Assembly: GCA_026874595.1 (NCBI GenBank)
Contig: CM049314.1
Location: forward strand, 28,783,729 to 28,847,728
Reading direction: 5' to 3'
DNA length: 64,000 nucleotides
Origin: Sipunculus nudus
Taxonomy: Eukaryota > Annelida > Sipuncula > Golfingiida > Sipunculidae
Under the pieces are notes generated by a model, which was not told where the DNA came from, ran no database searches, and worked only from the letters and a program-made list of their open reading frames with translations. Both the position numbers and the translations under genes were made by a program. Shown piece after piece: positions 10,066 to 22,100 of this stretch (positions are counted from its first letter, which is position 1; each line of letters starts with the position of its first letter).

Positions 10066-12468
10066 GAGCGAATAACTATGCCGGGTTTTGCAAACTTTTT
10101 TTGCGGATACAATTAATCAAAGCAATGAGTGTGATTAATTGTATCCCCCAAAAAAGTTTTGCCCGTAGTCGGAATATTAGAAGTAATGAGTTATAATATT
10201 TTTCTTATATTTACACTTCAAAAATACAAAATTCGGGTAGTTCTTCACCACCACACACGGACATTTTTCAAAGCTACCAACGTGCATGCAAATTAAAACA
10301 ACCTGAGATCTTGGCTGCTAAATTGTTCGCAAGTGTTTTAAATTCGCGATATTCCCGAAAGAGGATCATCGCGAAAAAATAAAACCGTGGATAAGAGGTC
10401 TACAGCGAAGGCAATGTTGAAAATTAAAAGGTTGACATTATGAATAAGAATAGATTGAGCATGTTCAAAGACTGATATTTTTTACTGATATCATATCTTT
10501 CCAAACGTCTTTTGTTAATATATATTTGATGATAAGATGTACATAATATCTGATACAATCAATTAACATAACAATGGTTTCACTATGCGTCTTGTATAAT
10601 GAGAGATTTCGAAAATGGAACCCTCCGAAAAAACGTTGACTGTGAGATTCTCATGATTTTATCCCTGTGAATATGAGGCTAACCAAGTATATATTGACCG
10701 GCTGTGTATGAATAATCCTCAGCATAAAGTTTCCCTGTTTGCTTAAATGCCAAACCCGGATAGTAACATAGGCATATACATTACTTCCGGGTGATCACAG
10801 AAATAATCTGCGTGGTTTTAAAATTAGAAACAGAAAACAAATATCACAATACATACCTACGAGAGCAGGTTTTGCACCACACCCACCAATGGCCTCGTAT
10901 AAGGTGAATGATGTCAGTTAGAAAGTGTTGGCCGATTTCACTAACAGGTTCTGCGGGATTCTGAACCCAGTGGTTCACTTGGGGTTTTCCCTTGTAACAC
11001 GATAGGTCATGTGACTGTGACACCATTCAGTCAGTGCACGTGGTTTACTGTATGACATATGTAGTCTATTCTTTTGTACTGGCTCAGTCAGTAAGTGTGT
11101 AAGTGAGAATCAGAAAACAACTTAATGTCTCCTTTGATCCCTATAAATATTTTATATTTGAATGGAATGGAAAAGATTTTGAAATATATGTGATTGCTGT
11201 GGAATACAAGTCTTTTGAATAGTCGGAGGAAGGCGATACTAATCAACTGATACCAAACAGATTCCCCGTTAGTACAGTTGCCTGTGTAATATGTATACTG
11301 GTACACCAGCACACCAAATTTGCTGGCTCTGTGCTTCTCACCTTGCTAGCCTGGCCCTAAGGGTAAATCAAGATAAATGACTGGATTGAAAGATGTGTAC
11401 AAGCTAGAAGGCAGGGTTCAAAGGCAGTACAAAAAATTCAGTGGTTAATAAGGTTTTTCGAGCATATTTCATTTCATATTTGTTTAGATTTTATTTAGTA
11501 TTTCTGTAACAAGAACTTATGTTAAAATACTGTACGATAGTTTCATTTCAATATGACTCAGTCAATTAAATATACGTGTAGGCCTATGTGTGTTTTGTCT
11601 GTATTGAGATATTCCCTTAATTATTGAAATAACCCAATCTGGTTCATATTTCCAGTCAATGGCCTTACAGTACACTGACCCAGAATTTTATTCAGTCCTG
11701 CAGCAGCACAGCTTCACACTGTTGAAAACTGGTGTAGGAAATACCTGCGTGCTGTGTAGTGTGTACTCCCATTCTATGTCATGTAGGTGTTATTTATGAC
11801 AAAATTTGGATATAAACTGCTTTATCAAATCAATTATTTCAGAGCCATTATGGAATAAAATTAAATATGCACAATGATCAGTTTCAGCAAGAATATGGTT
11901 TGGGGAGTACCAGCATTTTTAACCGACTAATGACACAGCATACCCTGCCTGTACAGGAGGCCACGTGCTGTTGTTTATATACATACTGGCTGCCATCTGA
12001 TTGGCGCCTGCTGTGACTTTACTCCCCCCCCAGCTAAATTTGGACTAGGACTGGCATGGGCACATATAAATTCATTTTCCTGCAGAAACCACATAACTTC
12101 TCACATGAAACATAATTAATTTCAGTTATTTGTAGTATTAGGAACATGTCTGTCAAAATCCAGCTCAGATGCAAACTTTGTTCCCAGCTAATACTCAAAA
12201 TATAGTATGAGCCCAATTGAACAGTTGCAGATATAATGTTAAACTCTATGATGCCCAGTTACGCCCAGTTACTTGCAGGGTTAAGTGGCGGATCCTTTGG
12301 GTGTATGTCACGGTAGGAGCTATACCGGAGCTATACCGCCACTGGCATGATTACCATTTAAACGGGGAATCCAAGAATATATAAAGCCTTTGATGAAAAC
12401 ACAAGCTTGGTTGCGTGATCTGCGGCTATCAGCCTGCCTTGCGTAGGTTAGTCCATACGTGGACCTCC

Positions 12469-12471
<3 letters not shown>
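10066..12471. other. Non-coding interval
   Basis: No supported gene. On the minus strand, 11026-10844 is an open stretch ending in TCTCGTAG|GTATGT, a good splice donor, with an E-box CACGTG at about 11036-11041. This could be a first exon of an unknown transcript, but nothing else supports it. A small hairpin is noted at 12284-12343. Confidence 0.4.
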
Positions 12472-12523
<52 letters not shown>

Positions 12524-12532
12524 TAGTAGTAG
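12472..12532. repeat. (TA)25 then (TAG)n microsatellite
   Basis: An uninterrupted TA run to 12521 followed by TAG triplets. Confidence 0.95.
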
Positions 12533-15500
12533 TTGTCTACGTTATTTAGTTTAGTGTATGAAAATATAGATTTCTGGTTATTTTCAATGATGAACCATGG
12601 TTTTATTAAGGTTAATCATAGGTAAATTGGGAGGGTATGGGAGGGGGTATCTCCTCTCATATATGGACATTTTTTTAATATGCAATGTTAAGAGGACATT
12701 CTGAGGCAATTTTCACCCAAAGAAATAGTATATAAAATTTCATTCGTTTTCAACATGTTAAAGTCAATGGCGCAAAGGCGCATTAACGTATATATATTTT
12801 GCAAAAATATTATCTTTTAACTATAATGCTCGGAGTAAAATAACTGATATTATGAAGTCTTATGTTAAACTTTTTGTTATGCATTTTTATCGGGATTCGT
12901 GGTCTCGACAGCACACATGACCCCTAAAAGAACAGATTGCCAGTTGTTCGAGTACCGGTATCATCAGGGGAGCCGTTAGATTGTTCACGGTCGACCCTAT
13001 GAACAATCTCTGCTGAAACACTGTCCACCTTGTTTGCCAGACTCCTGACGTTAAGGTACATGTGCCATGGATAATAAACAGTGTCAGTTCCTCAGCTGAG
13101 GTTTTATCTAGTGTCCTAGTGTTCATTTAATGTCCATATTATTTATTGATCATGAATAGTTTTATCAGTTCCCGAAGATTAGTGCCGCCACATGTATAAT
13201 TTCTATTTTTTAATGAATTTTCCTTTATTTTGAGACTGCTAGATTATATTTATAGCATATTAGTTGCTCAACTGTAGTTTCATATAGTGTCCTTAAACCT
13301 GGTGTGTATTTATTTATTTTTTTTTTGGGGGGGGGGGGGGTACTGATTTCAGTCGAGTTAGGTCAAGGTCAAATAAGCCCATAAATTTTGAGGTATTAGA
13401 TATTTTGTTCTCAAAATTGATACACGATTTGTGTCATTCAAATTCTTGGAATTTTTACATATTTCCCCGAAAATTTTGCACAACACTTTTAATACTGCAT
13501 ATGTTGTCCTCAGATTTGATGCACATGTAGTCAATTAATTTCCAGATGAGATCGACAATGGTGACCTTTGCAAGGACCGCCAAGGTCAAATCAGCCGAAT
13601 TATAAAACACCATCTCCAGGATTTCTTATGAACATGGTAACCTTGGAAGTATTGCATATATACATTAGTTACTTAGTTACTTAGTTAAATTCGTAGATGA
13701 TATCGAAATCCGGTTAACTTGATCTTCATCTTCAAACTCAACTGCACAAGTTCTAGGTTTACTAACTTTTGAAGTACTGAAGATTTTCCACTCAAATTTG
13801 ACAAACCAGTTTCCTCCGCCATAAATGCGGGGAAGCGTGATATCTGCATGGACAGCCTGAGTGATATTCAAGTTCAAATCTGCGGAAATCTAAAATAATT
13901 GTGACAAAATGCTCCTTGACAGGGTAAAAATGGTAACCCTGACATAGTCAAATCAGCAGAGTCATAGGTCATAATCTTTAAGATTTCGTGAGAATAACAT
14001 ACATTGTCCCAAATTTAATGGACAAAATGTTTAGACCAATCCTCAGATGCGTTTGAGAACTGGATGCCTTGAATTTATTCTTCTCTTGTTAACGTATATA
14101 CCAGTGATGATTGGATTCAGTCTTTTAATTATAAGTGTATGGTTTAAGTGTCATGCCAGAAAGCTTAGTGCCGTGACCCATGGTTCACTTTTTCTTCCAG
14201 ATCTGATATCCCGTTCATTTATATTTCCATTAAATAGGTTGTAATTTTGGGTTAATCTGAAAAATCTGCACTGTGCTGATAATGTGATAATTTGTGGCCA
14301 GCCTGCCAGCATGTCTTTGAAAAGCGACTACAATTTGCTAGCTCCATATCCCAAACAGAAATTTGTCATCTGAAAAACAAACTGTAACCCTGACATTTAA
14401 AATTCTGATCTATAACTTTAAATCATTATATGTGTGTGTGTGTGTGTGTGAGTGTGCCGATTAATAAACATGGTTTTCCATCTGATGATAAAAAGGCAGT
14501 GATCGTTTACTAAGCTCAGCTAGTTGGTCGGTCAATGTCACTAACATGTGCATGGTGTACGTTTGCACGATTCACGTATTCACGAAATTCCAATGTAGTG
14601 CCTTTGTGAGCCTGTTACGTTCGAAAGACACAAGTCCAAGCAGTCCTGACATGTATAGTTATCCTGAACACATTTCTGAAAATCATATTGCTTATTTGAG
14701 AGACACAGTTACATAAAATATCCTTACTGATTACCAGAAAAGAGAAGATCATCTCATGACTACCCACTAATTAAATTCTAGGTCAGGTTATTTTCTCACA
14801 AGATAGCGATATTGTAATAACTTTCCTCGTAAACTTTGTGTGTATGCTTGAAGTTTGAGTGATCTAATTTTGTTAACTTTCAGAAAGGAATGGTGGAAGA
14901 TAACATAAATCATATTGTCATATTTTAAGCAGGTGCTTAACACACAACTAAGTATATGCAAGGCAAAGGATTAGTCATACTAATATCAACGGATCTCTTC
15001 ATTGGCACGCACAATACGGTGGCTAGTCAAATTATGCATACAGGTTCGATATTACTTACACTGATTATTCAATTATGATGTCAGATTAGGTTTCCTATGA
15101 CTACTACCCAAATATTTATAAATAGTTTTTGACTAACCTCAAATAATAATAATTTTTTTGGCTGAAATGTCCTGTGGTAAATTGTTACAAATAGCGCAAT
15201 TATATACTCTCATTGCGGGGCAAATCATAATAATTTTGGGTCTTTACGTGGTTGTTTCCATGCATTCTACTTGTCAAATGGACAAACGATCTTAAACACG
15301 GGCTGTAGTGGGAGCTCGGCACCATGGTACCGGTAAAATAGTATTTTCTATATTAACCATATTTGTGGAAAGAAAAACAATGGCGCTTGCCCCTTGTGTC
15401 CCCTGTAAATCCGCCCCTGTTTCTTGTATCTCCTCACAGCATTGTGTATTAAATTTCCCTTAACACATTATATCAATTTCGTGCCCAATATAATTTTTTT

Positions 15501-15960
15501 TTTTAATCTTGGTCCCTGTCACATAAATTTTGTGCAAGGATGATTATTCTCAGTGACAGAAAAAATGTTTTGTATTGATGTAATTTTCATCTCACCCTGG
15601 GTATGACAAATATTTAATGGACTTGAATACTGTTCATTAAATCTCAAAGAGATCACTAAATGTTGGTGAATTTAAGCAACTTATTTACAGGTTCAATAAG
15701 GGAAAACATCACCTGCTAGAGCAAATTCTTGTTTTCACAGCTATAGATACTGTCCAGGTATAATCTTCAACCAACCCAAAGCTCCTCATTCCTCTGACTA
15801 CCATGTGAACGACATTTGAACATTGATACATTAATCAAGGTCAAAACAATACAAATATGCTAGAACTGAATTTTTTTTACACAAACTTTATCATAAAGCT
15901 AGTTAATAGACCATTTCATGTAACATTTTATATTAGATTGTGAATAAATATTTTTATATG
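12533..15960. other. Non-coding interval with simple repeats
   Basis: No supported gene. Contains a poly-T/poly-G tract at 13312-13340, a TCAAGGTCA motif at about 13361 and (TG)10 at 14431-14450. Confidence 0.5.
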
Positions 15961-15962
15961 TA

Positions 15963-15966
<4 letters not shown>

Positions 15967-16010
<44 letters not shown>
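15967..16010. repeat. (TA)n(TG)n microsatellite
   Basis: A TA run of about 28 bp followed by a TG run of about 16 bp. Confidence 0.95.
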
Positions 16011-16687
16011 GTTTACTCATATATAGGTGTGTTTATCAGTTAATCCCATCAAGAAACTTTACCTGTAATGAAGAATGAATAATATTTAATTATGAAACAT
16101 TATCTAAAACACCATTTTCCTATTACCCATTCATTTGTAGATATTAGCTGTGTGCTGCTGGGTCAGAATAACATGAAATATTTCCTTGAAAGAGTTTCCA
16201 GTTGGAGCAATTAAAATTAACACTTGCACCAGTCATACAAATTCAACAAAAAAATAAAGATTAAGTCCCCATGGTAGACAACTTTATTTACACAGTATAA
16301 AAGTTAAATTTGCAGCACATCATATACAACTCAAATACATCATCTATTATTTACACCAATAATAGTTCCAGACTTTCACTGTCAGCTATACAATGTGTAT
16401 GGACATGTCTTAATATGCACAGACTGCACCTGTGTAGTTGTGTTTGTACAGAGATAAGTGAATTAATAGTAGTACAACCAAGGCATCATATTAGTTCCAT
16501 CATCCAAAAATATAAGCACAGCAAGGATAAAACTAATCACTTAATGTTCTTGAAAGTCACAACCACTCTCAGTTAAGAAAATAAATGTTCATTTTAATCA
16601 CAAGGATTGACATTAGAACAAAATGTTTCTGTAGAATTTTATCACATTTGTGCACATTCAGTATTAACTGTGTAATAAAAATATGTT

Positions 16688-16689
<2 letters not shown>

Positions 16690-16746
<57 letters not shown>

Positions 16747-16768
16747 GTGTGTGTGTGTGTGTGTGTGT
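16690..16768. repeat. (TA)n then (TG)n microsatellite
   Basis: TA dinucleotides at 16690-16743 and TG at 16746-16768. The open frames across it are artefacts of the repeat. Confidence 0.95.
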
Positions 16769-18793
16769 TCAAGAAGGTGATTGATTCTGTGTGAGCATGT
16801 TAATTTCAACAGATAATATCATAAATTTAAAATGAACATCATAAGTTACCTGAACTGACATAATATGTGCCAGGTATATACACAACAACAATACAATTAT
16901 TTTTTCTCTTCAAAATATACAAACATACACCTATCATACACCTATCACATATCTGTCGGTAGGGTTAACATCATAACAGATATGGTTGTATCACACTATC
17001 TTATATACTCCTGTTATACTCCTGTTACTTATAAGAACTAAGTATTCTTCCTTTACTTGAACACATGAATGGCAAACTGCACCCTCTCGCATATAACTAT
17101 ATAAACAGTCATTATATAATATATATATATTTTGAATGAAAAATGGAAGTAAACATGTACATATTTATCTTGATAACATTGCGGCTGACCTACTAATTAA
17201 ACAATGTATGACAGAAATAATGAAACACATTTAAAATCGAAAATGGAATTTTAATATATAGAAAAATATAGAATAAAAGTTAGGGTGTGCCAGACACCAA
17301 GATAAACAGATAATTCATTTAAGTATGAAGTAGATGTCTTGCCCAACTCTGATCAGACCAACTCTGGACCAGTGTTGATAAAATATCACAACAAAGAAAA
17401 GGGCATCTATGGTTTATAAGTAAATCACTGGGATATTACCCTGATGTTCAGCTCTACATGTAGTATATACCTGACATTAGAGTTAAAAAGATCACCTGCT
17501 CTGACTTGATGGATTTATAGAAATCTGAAATAATTTCTTAAACTTAAAACACAACAAATCTGTTGGCAAATTCGTGAAAGAAATACCAAACATTACTAGT
17601 ATATAGTAAAATATAATAATGAAGAGGTAAAATTGATAATAACCTAAATAAACAGGGATGAAAAGCTGTTTTCACTTTCTGTTTAGACATAAAATGTAAA
17701 TGCTAGACTGGGATATTAATATCATGTAAAATAGCAATATGCATCATATCTTGAACAATCAGAGCTCAATATAAGAAAATTTGTTTACCTGTAAATCATA
17801 AGAGTGAACTTATTATGATAAACTAAACAGCAAGGGATACTTTATTTCAACAATAATCCAATTCTCTAAATGGTAAATCTTTCAAAAGGTGACACTTTAT
17901 ACATCATCCTTATATATTTCATATCTGAGGTAATGAAATCTGTTTGCATGCATTACTCCTATCCATTTTGCTATAGTGGAATAGAAATGAAACTGAAATA
18001 TGCTGGTGTTTCTTTTCCACGTGGATATATCAATATTTAATCACAATACAGGATATCACCGATGCAGTTACTCATGTAAACAAGGGCACCGCAAAGCGAT
18101 CCCCGCTGGGATTATTGTCATAAGGGGTATATTACACAAGTGTGAAATTATGAGGGCAGGTCTCTTACCTTGACCTTAGACCCTCTGACCTTGACCTCAA
18201 TAGGGTTCTTCATTCATGTGTTGGTAAGCATGTTACATGATGTGAAAGATGAAAGGTTTAGGTGAAACAGTTTGGCGTAAAATCAATCCACAAGCTTTTT
18301 AAAAAAGTGGAACCCATGGCCTTGACCTTTGACCCCGTGACCTAAAAATTGATAGGGTTTTTCATCCATAAAGGTTTAGGTGTAATGGTTTGGCTTAAAA
18401 TTTATCCCTGAAAGATGGAATGATGGACACACAAAAAGAGGTGTTACTCTATCCCCATATACTATATGAGGGGACAATTAAGGAGTTAAATTACTTGCTT
18501 GTGCAGCCAGAAATCTGTGTATGCAGGCAAACATGATTCAGCTAGATACCCATTAGCACAGATTAAACTGACTGCACATGCTGATCAGCTTCTATAATAA
18601 ATAATGTCATTATTGAAAAAAATATTTAGCCAAAACTGTTGTATACCTTTTATGGTTTGTGCACATGCAGCCATGTTGAATGAATGTGCTGGCCAGGCTG
18701 AATGCTAGATGCTAGATGTTTTCCCACAGGCTCTCTTTGCTATCTTCATACTTGAGAGTAATGGTATTGGTGATATCCCATTTAAGTGTTTAA
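16769..18793. other. Non-coding interval downstream of the kinase
   Basis: AT-rich, no exon seen. It may include distal 3' UTR. 18080-18480 looks like a dispersed repeat: it opens AAGGGCACCGCAAAGCG and contains two degenerate units, each with TGACCTTGACC-type motifs and a TAGGGTTnTTCATnCAT phrase. Confidence 0.45.
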
Positions 18794-18972
18794 TTGTCCT
18801 GATGTTTTTTATCTAAGGTTTATCTGAGCAAATTTACCAACCCAAGATGTTCGGATTATCAAGGTACTACTGTATATAATGTTACACTTATCTGAGCAAA
18901 TTTACCACCCCAAGATGTTCGGATCATCAAGGTAATAATGTTCAGATAATCAAGGTATTACTGTATATAACA
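18794..18972 (-). other. Start of 3' UTR, with tandem repeat
   Basis: This follows the stop codon. A 68-bp unit is present at 18821-18888 and 18889-18940, and the end of a further copy runs through the stop codon itself. A variant poly(A) signal ATTAAA lies on the minus strand at 18794-18789. A canonical AATAAA lies at 17846-17841. I cannot tell which, if either, is used. Confidence 0.4.
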
Positions 18973-19182
18973 TTACACTGTCATGTTGAGGCTCTTCAGG
19001 TTCTTCAAGGACGGATGAACATGTTTGGAGGAAGAGATGGAGCTGAAGAAATCGAAAAGGTCCTTAAATTTAGGTCGTTTTGGTGCCTCATAAGACCAGC
19101 ATTCACACATGACCTCATAAACCTCCATGGGACAGTCTTTAGGTTTCTCCAGCCTGCCTCCTCGATCGATCATCTGGACCAC
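18973..19182 (-). CDS. shark: Kinase exon 18: C-lobe end and stop
   Basis: Residues 756-824 and the stop. [14 protein letters not shown] and [13 protein letters not shown] are the helix G-H region. [10 protein letters not shown] contains the conserved RP arginine of helix H-I. The tail is short and Ser/Lys-rich, ending LNMTV with TAA at 18975-18973. The acceptor is TTTCAG|GTGGTC. Confidence 0.96.
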   Translation of the reverse strand: MVQMIDRGGRLEKPKDCPMEVYEVMCECWSYEAPKRPKFKDLFDFFSSISSSKHVHPSLKNLKSLNMTV

Positions 19183-22100
19183 CTGAAATAAAAACAAAAC
19201 AAAATCAATAAATTGATGATGTTGCATTTGCATGCTCAAGGTCATGACCAAAATGGTAACACTTATACACAGTGTTGAAGGCTGGAAAGTTTGGTGAATC
19301 TCCAGTTTATATTAGTGAATCCAATGTCACACTTATATATTTATGTTATTTGACCAATTTTATGACAAAATTTGGTCACAGTTACCATATTTCAGAAAAA
19401 TATTGTGTTGATTTACAATAGGTTATGTGTAAATAAGAATTATGAATCTGAATGCCTAGACATGCATAAAATAGCACTTAAGTAATATTAATTTAGTGGT
19501 CAAAATAAAATAAATATTATAAATTCCTAAAATAAGATCGCCCAAAAGTTAATCAGTTCAATAGAGACATTTGTTGCAGTTTCAATCAAGTTTGAACCAT
19601 ATTGGATAAAAATTCTAAATTCTTTCATGCTCGCAAGAAAACATGGATAAGTTTGAATATGATTATGCATGGTATTCCAGTCATGTAAGTAATTTATAAA
19701 GGTTATGTAACAGATCAGAATGGGATATTTTAAACTGGTCACAAAATATTTGAAAATTTGGGCATGAAATTCCTGTGTGATATTTACAAGGAAAATATTA
19801 ATATCACATCCTTTAAAGGTAATATAAACAATGGCATTAATATGTAGAATGTTTCACACTTTTAGTTCATTTTGGCTAAATACAAAAGTTTTCCAGCAAA
19901 ACACCTAGTGCATATAGACTGCTATCTACAATCCACCTGTTTTAAAATTTCTGTGTGACCAGAGGTCTGATCCCACGCATGTATGACAATTTCCAAACAA
20001 AGAGAACAAATATAAAAAAGAAAACAGTTAGATATACTAGTTAGAAACTAATATAATTGATTTGTGAAGTTTTGGCCTAAGCACTATGTTTATGCACCAC
20101 TGATTGTCCCCAGTCTCAGTTTATTTCCACTTGTGTATACTAGTAAGAACACCATGTTAGAATGAAATATTTTCAGATAGCTTGCATAATATTGTATGAA
20201 GAAAACAAAATAATTTATGTATATTTGACATACATTGTAAGTGAAAAGGGGACTATTAACAGCCTGAAAGGCTTGACAAGGTGCAAAAGAATTGTTACCA
20301 CTGGTTCTGATTCTAACCAATTTAGATTTCCTAAATAAAGGAGTTCTTCAACAGATCTATTGTAATGCTTCCTACGAAAGATCTTGCTGCAATACTCCCA
20401 GAGCCAAAGCCACCATAGAGGCTGTATGAACGAAATTTCAGGGATGTTAATTGGTATAACAAATATTTACTGAGTCAATAGTTCCAAAATTAATCACTTG
20501 CTGAATGAAACTTAGCATAACATGAGTGATATATGACTGCAGATAAGGTTCTATGAAACTTACATAATATTGTTTTGTGAAACAACACACCAACAGTTCC
20601 AGGTAGATGCTGACGCACTTTGTTTATCAAGGAAACTTATACAACTAATAGACAAACACAGTCGTGTATGTGTGAGTCTTACTGAGATGAGTGAATGTGT
20701 TCCCTATAAAAAAATCTCTTGTATATAACCAGTGGATTAAAGTTACACCTGTTACCATAGTTACTTGAAGTTTGAGATATAAATATAAACTATTCAGCAT
20801 CACTTTGTTTTAAACAAATACCATCATATCAGGGATACTGCACATTTAACACCATTCTTAATAAAATTATTTTTTTAACAGATATTATTATAAAATGTTC
20901 TTTTCTTGATTTATTAAGAAATCACCAAAGTGCAAAAAAAATTTTTTATAAATATACTTGTTCCATGTGTCATTTAACTTGCATAAAATAAATGCATTCT
21001 TTAAGAACCAGAATAATTAAAGGGGACAAATCACCTTTAAAGCATATTTTTAAACAAAACACAGCTTCTTCCCTTTAAAAAAATTGTACATGCCAAAATA
21101 TATCCCTGAAACTGTTTGCTTACTACTCTAAAGGACTGTTAAAAACAGTTGACTGGGCATGATCCATGTGTAAACATAAACACAGCGCATGCATCAACAT
21201 GCCACAACACGTCAATCAGGAGATGCCGTGTCTTTGCCCAAAAATTGTAATACATGTTCCCCCTGGCTGAAATGTGTTGCCTCTCACAATCAGACCTCCA
21301 GTCACGCGCCATTTTTATGGTAAACAGACACACATGGAATGTGTTTACCAACATGCAGAGCCATTGCAAGGTGTTAAGTTGTTGTATGCCAGGTACTGAG
21401 ATTGTGTGGTGAGACTGTTTTGTTGATAAACTTTTGTAAAAAGCAAAATTTAAGTGATAGTGTGAAAGACTAGACATAATATTGCTTTTAATTATGTCCC
21501 TTTAATTTTTATTACAATTTTGCTGCCACCTGCTTGTTATGGTATATCTTGAGTTAATCTTTTCATCTTGGTTCATCTTGATATCAATTTATGTAAATGA
21601 CTTCAAGTTTAAATGAAAATTTTAAATTTTTTTATCATTAAATTTACCTTAAATATGTAAAATTGTGAATGTCATCAGAAAACAATTCAGTTACAGTCTG
21701 ACACAGTTATCTTATTACCTAAATAAATGACTGAAAATTTCACTTTAATTAGTGATGTAGCAGTGAAACTGAAAACATCACTGGTTTTACCTGTGCCCCT
21801 GTTAAGTCTCCGTATGGTTTTTCTCCCATAGAAAACATCTCCCACACTGTTACCCCGTAACTCCACACATCACTGGCACTGGAGAAGTTACCAAAATTCA
21901 CAGACTCTGGAGCATACCTAGAGAACAAGGAATTTTACAATAGCATTACAGTTAAAATTATTTTGTAGATAAAAAATATATATCAAGAAATAAATTAACA
22001 CAAAGATTTACATTAACAAGGCCTACAGGCCTTATGGGAACCTGCTCAATGGGATATACATCAGCTATAATGCTTCCATGCTGGACCGTTACTTTTAAGC

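Noticed and set aside
16569-16794. Opposing short frames with Tyr-Ile and Thr-His or Val-Cys runs
   Set aside because: Translations of the (TA)n(TG)n microsatellite.
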